In this document: positions 57,501 through 64,000 of the stretch, one piece after another
How the letters are laid out: every line of letters begins with the position of its first letter
How positions within the stretch are numbered: the stretch's first letter is position 1
Origin: Molanna angustata
Taxonomy: Eukaryota > Arthropoda > Insecta > Trichoptera > Molannidae
Assembly: GCA_963576475.1 (NCBI GenBank)
Contig: OY754974.1
Coordinates: forward strand, 4,920,247-4,984,246
Direction of reading: 5' to 3'
Length of the DNA stretch: 64,000 bases
Program-made: the position numbers and the translations under genes
Notes under the pieces: generated by a model
What the model saw: only the letters and a program-made list of their open reading frames with translations
Database searches by the model: none
Told to the model about the DNA's origin: nothing

Positions 57501-58474
57501 TCCAAAAAATTCATTTTTATGAAGTACATTTCTATTAGTTTCCTAAATAAATGTTAGTTTCGCAGAGGACAATAGTATTCATAATACACCATACACACAA
57601 AAGCATTGTCACGAAACTCAAAGTATGTTTTCACTATGTATATGATACCTGTTGAGAAAAATTATGTAAAAAATTTGCTTTTTTATTTTTTTATTTTATG
57701 ATAGAAAAAAATCCGCTCTAGGTATGCACTTTACACATATTATGATGTAAATCTGATGTCGATCGGCATTTTAGTTTGGGCTGTAGAGAGGACACAAAAA
57801 GGATAAGGAAAAAATTACGATTCTAATTTTTTTATATAATATTGGACAATCCACGCTCAGAAGAATGATTTGTGCCAAATGGAAGAAGAAAATATTATTT
57901 TTTTTTGCTAATAAATTAATGTTAAGTGTTAAAGATTAAAATGTTATTCAAACATTAAAAACCACGCACTAAGTTGTAAAAACCTCACAGTGCATAGGTA
58001 TGTTATTTAAAAAAATACAAAAAGTACCTACTATTTTAAACAATACTTTACTAAAACCCTAATAAGTATGGTTTTTACAAACTTATTTGAAAATATCTAG
58101 ATACCTTTGAAATATTTTATTTGTATAGAATATGTTTTGGCAATAAATAAACTAGAAGAAATCATATCTACATAGATAATAAGACTTTTAATATAATAAT
58201 TAAATTAAAATAGTGTTGATTAGGGTACGATTTTCAAATAAGTCGAGTGACTTTCGACAGTCGAAATCATAAAAAAATATTCATAGGTAGGTACTTACTA
58301 AACAATGTTTTAAAAGACAAACAAATAGTAATATACTTATAGGTACCTGTGTGTTACCTATATTTTTATTAAAAAAATAAATACCTACATACTAATATTT
58401 GTATAGTGGACATATTAATGTAGGTACATACCTATCTTGGTAATGCACGTTCATTAACAATAATTATTTCGCAG
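57501..58474. other. AT-rich intergenic, nothing recognised
   Basis: No coding or family signal. Confidence 0.4.
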
Positions 58475-58625
58475 AAGAGAACCGACTAGTAATGTTCAGC
58501 AGCGTTGTTGTTCCTCTGTTCACCTGTAGTACATGTACAATAAATTACCCACACGACTCACGCAGTCTCCACTTCGCGGAACAAGTTTCGACAATCGAGA
58601 GTTTAGTAAATCGGCACCTGGTAGA
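58475..58625. other. GC-raised, non-repetitive patch of unknown role
   Basis: About 150 bases (AGAGAACCGACTAG; CACACGACTCACGCAGTCTC; CACTTCGCGGAACAAG) stand out from AT-rich flanks and match no repeat family here. On the minus strand CTACAG|GTGAAC near 58,520 looks like a splice donor, so a non-coding 5' exon or regulatory element is possible. No coherent coding frame. Confidence 0.3.
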
Positions 58626-59089
58626 AATGTATATAATATTTTATAATAATAAAATGTAATACATATGCAAACTATATAACTATATGCCTAGTGAAGCAGT
58701 TATCTTTAGTATATTTTCTATTATTTCTATAAAAAATATTTTATTTTTATTTAAACCTAACAAACATACAGTCATACAAACAAATAAGTATATCAACAAA
58801 TTCGATATAAACAATATATAATCAAAGACCAATTTTGTTTGCTAATATTACATTATAATTTTTAAGCTGCACAGTACTACACAGCACAATTATTATAAAA
58901 ATCAGTAGGTAAATAAAAAAATAAATAAAAACTTCTCACTGCTATTAAATATTTTTCATTGTCAAATTAAAATTATTTAATGGTTTAATTGTCTAAGTCA
59001 TTTGACATTTGTAATTGCGTTCTGGGACCGATTTCCAAAAAGAAAAAAAATATTTATATCTTGTTAATTTGTAAGTACCTATAGGTACT

Positions 59090-59160
59090 GGAAACGCACG
59101 TTGGTTGGAAAAAAATAATTTCGCCAAAAAACTCGCTACTTTCAAGGAATTATCAATTGC
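59090..59160 (+). mobile_element. SINE C / LINE tail fragment
   Basis: GTTGGTTGGAAAAAAATAAT, TTCGCCAAAAAACTCGCTAC is a decayed shared tail. Confidence 0.45.
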
Positions 59161-59233
59161 TATTTCATTGATATCAGTTTGTATATAAAAAAAATCGAAA
59201 TATTTTCCTGGGTTTTATTTATTTATTTTGGAT

Positions 59234-59331
59234 AGCTTCTCGGGCGACTAACAGCTAGGTAAGTAACTATGTCAAATATTAATTTGACACGTATCAAATA
59301 ACAAGTTGCCACGTTCTAGTGACTTACGGGT
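59234..59331 (-). mobile_element. SINE family B 3' fragment B7
   Basis: The minus strand shows GTGGCAACTTGTTATTTGAT, GTGTCAAATTAATATTTGAC and GTTAGTCGCCCGAGAAGC. Confidence 0.75.
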
Positions 59332-59689
59332 CTAACAAAATTATTTCTTATTTCAATTTAGGTATGTATATCAACTGTTATTTTTGTTGAATCTTTATTG
59401 AGATAATTTAGTCAGCTCTGTGTTTTAATTTGTAGGTAGGTACCACTGAACTACAAAATCACTAATTGCCTTAGGTTATTGGGGTTCGGTCTTGAGTGGA
59501 CTGTTTGTTTAAAACTGGATCAAACCGTTTTTTATAACCTACATCACTCTGTATGACAGAGCTAGGAATTAAACAGTTAAGCCCACCTACCGATAGTTCC
59601 GGCAAAAACTTAAGCATTGTCTTTCTCAAAACTTAAGCATTGTCTTTTCATTGAATTTTTGTCTTTCTGTTAAACGAACGAAGAGTAGA

Positions 59690-60135
59690 GGTCGGCCACC
59701 GAATAGTGGGCACGATCACATAAATGAGATTTTGTAGGATGAAGATGATAAAAGTAAGATTAATAGGAGAACGTGCACGAGACGATGCATGAACGTAAAT
59801 AAAGCGAGAAATGTATGTATGCCAAGAAAGAAATCTCTGGCGTTCAGAAATCTCTGCCTACATCAATTAAGGAAATTCCGTGATGGTATGGAATGAATTT
59901 AAATAAATAAATAAAGAAATAATAATTTCACTTTGTTATATTTTTTAAATAGATTTATGTATACCTAACATCACGCCATATACCTACCGGGTAGGCAGAA
60001 AAAACGAGGGCCATTCTCCTCTATTTTTACACACATACCTGGCTTCCTTTACATCCATGCATCGTCTCATACATACTCGTCAATTATTCAAGCTTTTTTG
60101 CCCTAATCATCTCTCTCTATACTTCCTCATTTTTA
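59690..60135. other. Unassigned repeat-like segments
   Basis: 59,690-59,890 (GGTCGGCCACCGAATAGTGG, GTGCACGAGACGATGCATGA) and 59,998-60,130 (minus-like, ATGCATCGTCTCATACATAC) share GATGCATG/CATGCATC-type text in opposite orientations. They look like old LINE tails, class uncertain. Confidence 0.3.
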
Positions 60136-60254
60136 GTCTATCATATATAGTGGATTCTATCATAAAATTAATTTAAATAAATTATAACAATGGTATAAAC
60201 AGGAACGCACTAGAAAAGAAAATACAGCAATACACATATTGATAATAGTAATAA

Positions 60255-60757
60255 ACGAGTGGGTTGTGGCCAACACTATACTCCTCTCTACCAAGTCACT
60301 CCACAACACACACACAAATTTTGTATGGGAAATTTTCAACATTTTTATGAAATGAGTTTGTTCTATATATTTTTTTTTTTATTAAATATTTTATTAGGTA
60401 TGAAAATTTATTTTAATTCTAAGTTTCCTGAGCTTCGGGTCCCTTTGAACTATTTGACAGTCAAAAAAAAAGAGAATCACTATTCAGATATCCTTCAAAA
60501 TCTAATGGGGTCTAAGTAAGTACCTATTCGCAAAATTTGAAAACAATCGAATGAGTAGGTACCTACTTTAGTCTTTAATCGATAAAGTAAAATAAACACG
60601 CCGTACATAGTACACAGCACGCACACACAGATACATTGTGATGAAACTTGCAGAATACAATCTCTGCATTAGGTATACCTACTAGTTGATAAGCTGCATT
60701 GAAAAAAAATCGTTAAAAATTGCGAAATCATAACTCCTCACTATATTCCTTTGGATG
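60255..60757 (-). mobile_element. Repeat family F, copy F4
   Basis: Begins ACGAGTGGGTTGTGGCCAAC. Contains AGGATATCTGAATAGTGATT (minus), and ends near TAACTCCTCACTATATTCCT. The start-end orientation is opposite to F1-F3. Confidence 0.8.
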
Positions 60758-61678
60758 GGTGGGGCGTAAAGATAGAAGAAAGGAATTTAAAGAATATCTT
60801 TTAAGTATTTTAAGATTCTTCTTTTATTTTCTTCAATATATGTTGTAGATTTTATATTCTAACGATATTTTTCATTTTTATAAACAAAAAAGCTTCTAAA
60901 ACAACCAAAAAACGGTCAAGGCAACCGAAAATACATATAGTTATATACCTAGATAATCATTTACTTATTTATTCATAGTTATAACAAGTTTATAAATATA
61001 CTAAAGTGTATGGCGCTCGGTTCTATCTGCCTATAGTTCACGGCGTGATATTACGTATTAAAAATAAATTATAAACACTCTTTTTTTCACGGGTTTTTAC
61101 CTAGTGAAACATCAACATCAAAAGTTAGCTGGAATGTTTACTTTTGATAATAATTAATATACAGAGTTTTTTTTACGAATCAAGCTCCGATTAATCCTTA
61201 GAGATCTCTTGATAGTGGGATATTTTTATTTATTTCGTTGTAAATACGAATATAACATTATCAATCATGTGAAAATTAAAAACAATCCCACTTTTTTAAA
61301 TACAATATATTACAATGAGGACTTCCATAATCAAAGGTTTGCTCGTCTACCTACTTCATAGTCCCGCTGAAAGTAATTTGTTTTATATGTATTTTTTTTG
61401 TTTCGAAAGTCGAGTTTCGACCCAAATCTCAGCGGGATAGAGTCTGCTAGGGATCCTTTCTATTGTCCATAATCAAATATTATGATTCCAGATTCTAGAG
61501 GATAACTCCAATTATCCTATACCTTGGACGATTTTAAACAATCTCCTTTATGATGCAACAAAAATGAATTGATAGGTTATATTTTTAAGAAAATTACCTA
61601 CAGTCATTACGTAGGTTCATTATTTTAAAATATTATAAGATTATTTACGGAGTGTTCCTTATACAAATCATTCCTTAA

Positions 61679-62264
61679 ACGAATGGGTTGTGGTCAACGT
61701 TATACTCCTCATTACCAAATCTCTCCACAAAGTATTCATTTTTTTATGGAAAATTTTCAACAGTTTTATGAATTTAAATATTTTATTACGAAAATTTGAT
61801 ATTTCTTCAATGACGTTTTATGAAAGTGATGTGCCTTTTTACCAATTTGAAAATAATAAAATCAAATTTTAAGTTTCCCGAGCTTAGGGTTACATAGAAA
61901 TATCTGACAGTTGAAAATATTGAAAAGCACTATTCAGATATCCTTCAAAATCTAATGAAGTCTAAGTGAGTATTAGATATACAAATTTGCAAAAGTTGAA
62001 AAGAATCGAATGAGTACTTTAGTCTATAATCGATAATGTAAAATAAACACGCCGTACATAGCACACAGCACATAGATAGTACCTACACAACACACATAGG
62101 TACATTGTGATGAAACTTTCAGCATGATACTACCTCAGCATGATACTACCTCAGAATGATACTACCTCAGCATGATACTAGTTGATAATCTGTAATAAAA
62201 AAATAACCTTATAAATTGCGAAATAATAACTCCCCACTATATCCCCTTGGGTTAGTGAGGAGTA
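61679..62264 (-). mobile_element. Repeat family F, copy F5
   Basis: GAATGGGTTGTGGTCAACGT at one end and CCCTTGGGTTAGTGAGGAGT at the other. It contains a local tandem of about four TGATACTACCTCAGCA units at 62,121-62,175 not seen in the other copies. Confidence 0.85.
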
Positions 62265-62340
62265 AAAAGTATTCCTACAACAATTTTTTTTTTGTATTTT
62301 AAATCAGCATAATTTAAATCAGCATAATCATATTTTAAAT

Positions 62341-62442
62341 CAAACATCTTAAGATATTATAGAACATAATAAAATAATAATATCCATAATATGGGTAAAA
62401 CACAGATGGTTTTGATTTCGCCGGTTGACCAGACTTACCCCC
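62341..62442. mobile_element. Foldback MITE family E, right-arm fragment E5
   Basis: ATATCCATAATATGGGTAAA, TTTTGATTTCGCCGGTTGAC and CAGACTTACCCCC match the right arm of E1-E4. Confidence 0.7.
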
Positions 62443-63129
62443 AAAATTTACTAGGTACCTACTTAAGTATCTTGAAAACATTCCTAGGTACCTACCACAG
62501 ACCAATATTGAATTTGGAATGACATAAGCAAAATTTCTTGGTAGGTATACACTGCGTGATTGTGCCACCAGAATTTATTGGCAATCAATATAACGAATTT
62601 GAATATTTTTGGAATGGTTCGGAAATAAAATTGACCAACTCAATACTTAGATACCTATATAAAAAATACAAGTTGTCAACAAAAGAATTTGAATTAAAAA
62701 AAATGTTATTATTATCCGGTTTATATTTAAATATTGAATGCGTTTTGGGATACCCCCGTCCCACCACACATAGTGTAGGTACCAATCTCCTGACCTAATG
62801 TTTTAGGTTATGTCTCTGCATATTCCTTACTTTGGTACCTACCTTAGAATTAATTTAAAAAAAAATAAGTAGGTATAGGACTATTATGCAAAATGGCATT
62901 TATTGACTTATTTGCGTTCCCGTTGTTGAATACATGAGTTGGTGTTTATCCAACTGTCGATTCGTTCATGAGAATTCAATTCTCTGAATGAATCGACATT
63001 ATTAAGCCAAGATGCGTGTACGAAGGAACATTTTGTATGGAGTAGTGGACTTTTTGCATGCTAATAACACCAACTAGAGGCCTCGCAGCATATATGTTCC
63101 CATACATGGATTTACTCAGAATTCGGAGT
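62443..63129. other. Intergenic, nothing recognised
   Basis: Short open frames at 62,538-62,798 (+) and 62,585-62,785 (-) have no recognisable features. Confidence 0.35.
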
Positions 63130-63800
63130 AAAATATTTTATTTTTGTGTGTCTGTTTGTCTGTCTGTCCCCCCTTATAACTTTTGATCCGCTCAATTTAC
63201 AGAGCCCAAAATTTCAAAATATATAAACACTTATAAGACTACAAAACTTTTATACTCAGAATGGTGAATTTTTGGTTCAGTCAGGGGTTATCAACTTTTG
63301 AATTTTTGGTTTATTTTTCCATATATCTCAGAAACTATAAAAGCTAGAACGCTAAAAATTGTATAAACATAGACAAATACAAAAACTCAAACGAGCTTTT
63401 TCAAAAAAAAATCCAGGGTTTCTCAAACATTTTTTATTAAGAAAAATATTTTTTTTATGATAAATTTATGAGTTTAAATTCCTATATTTCCAATGTTTTT
63501 AAAAATATCGAAAAAATCCGAAACACCCCAACTAGATAATTTAATTTTCTATAAAATATATTAAGATTGTATTAGCACATCTCAATTTTTTTTTAACAAT
63601 TTTTATAAAAATTGAATTAAGTGACGACATTGCTTCATACAATTTGTATGTCAGTAGCCTACACATAATATCTAAGAAGACTTAATAGTTTGATACTAAT
63701 CTCCAAACATACATACATACCATCATGCTGTTTTCATATTCTGGGTAGGATCAAAGGACTGACCTCCATACTATCCTATCTTGACATACATATTCTTTAA
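63130..63800. repeat. Repeat family G, uninterrupted copy
   Basis: Inverted and continuous relative to 36,541-38,560: ACTTTTGATCCGCTCAATTT, GTCAGGGGTTATCAACTTTT, ACACCCCAACTAGATAATTT, GACCTCCATACTATCCTATC. It has no ORF. Confidence 0.85.
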
Positions 63801-64000
63801 TGATATATTACTTGTTTGTTACTTTTTTAATTTAACCTAATATTTTCAAGTAATATTATGTTTACCTCGGCTAAAGGATGAAACTTTATCTATTGCAGAA
63901 ACACATTACATTGTGATGTTGTATTGTCATCCTGCAACTGATGGTATGGCCTAACAGCGGAGACTTCTAATTGGCTGTTTTATTATTATTTTAATTGTTA

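Overview
This window is eukaryotic nuclear DNA, almost certainly from an insect. It is strongly AT-rich and gene-poor, packed with short retroelements, and carries one intact protein-coding gene: a long Toll receptor of the Toll-6/Toll-8 (Tollo) type on the minus strand (50843-54841). The very frequent TAGGTACCTA-like motifs and a LINE 3' tail resembling those of moths would suit Lepidoptera, but aphids share the first trait, so I do not name the order.

Layout. 1-255 is the 3' tail of a LINE. 256-14,285 is mostly featureless AT-rich DNA with a few SINEs and one foldback transposon. 14.3-15.5 kb is a pile of LINE fragments and a SINE. 15.5-35 kb is intergenic DNA with three tRNA-derived SINE families (A, B and C below), foldback MITEs (family E), a ~500-bp repeat with inverted ends (family F), and LINE tails ending in (GAA)n. 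35-44 kb holds the densest nested insertions, including a MITE with PIF/Harbinger hallmarks inside a LINE inside another repeat, and a SINE inside a SINE. 44-49.5 kb is AT-rich with a 764-bp foldback element. 49.5-55.7 kb is a repeat-free island holding the Toll gene, its putative TATA-less Inr/DPE promoter, an overlapping upstream ORF and candidate polyadenylation signals. 55.7-64 kb returns to SINEs, minisatellite, F elements and a second copy of the repeat interrupted at 36.5-38.6 kb.

How the parts relate. The Toll gene is the only host function seen: a single-pass membrane receptor with about 28 leucine-rich repeats, two cysteine-capped LRR blocks, one transmembrane segment and a cytoplasmic TIR domain followed by a long proline-rich tail. 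The TIR domain has lost several normally conserved residues. Among the repeats, SINE C shares its 3' tail, including a small hairpin, with a LINE whose C-terminal reverse-transcriptase ORF end is present here. This suggests the LINE machinery mobilises the SINE. No rRNA, functional tRNA, CRISPR or prokaryotic features were found. All similarity statements were made by eye and memory, without database searches.
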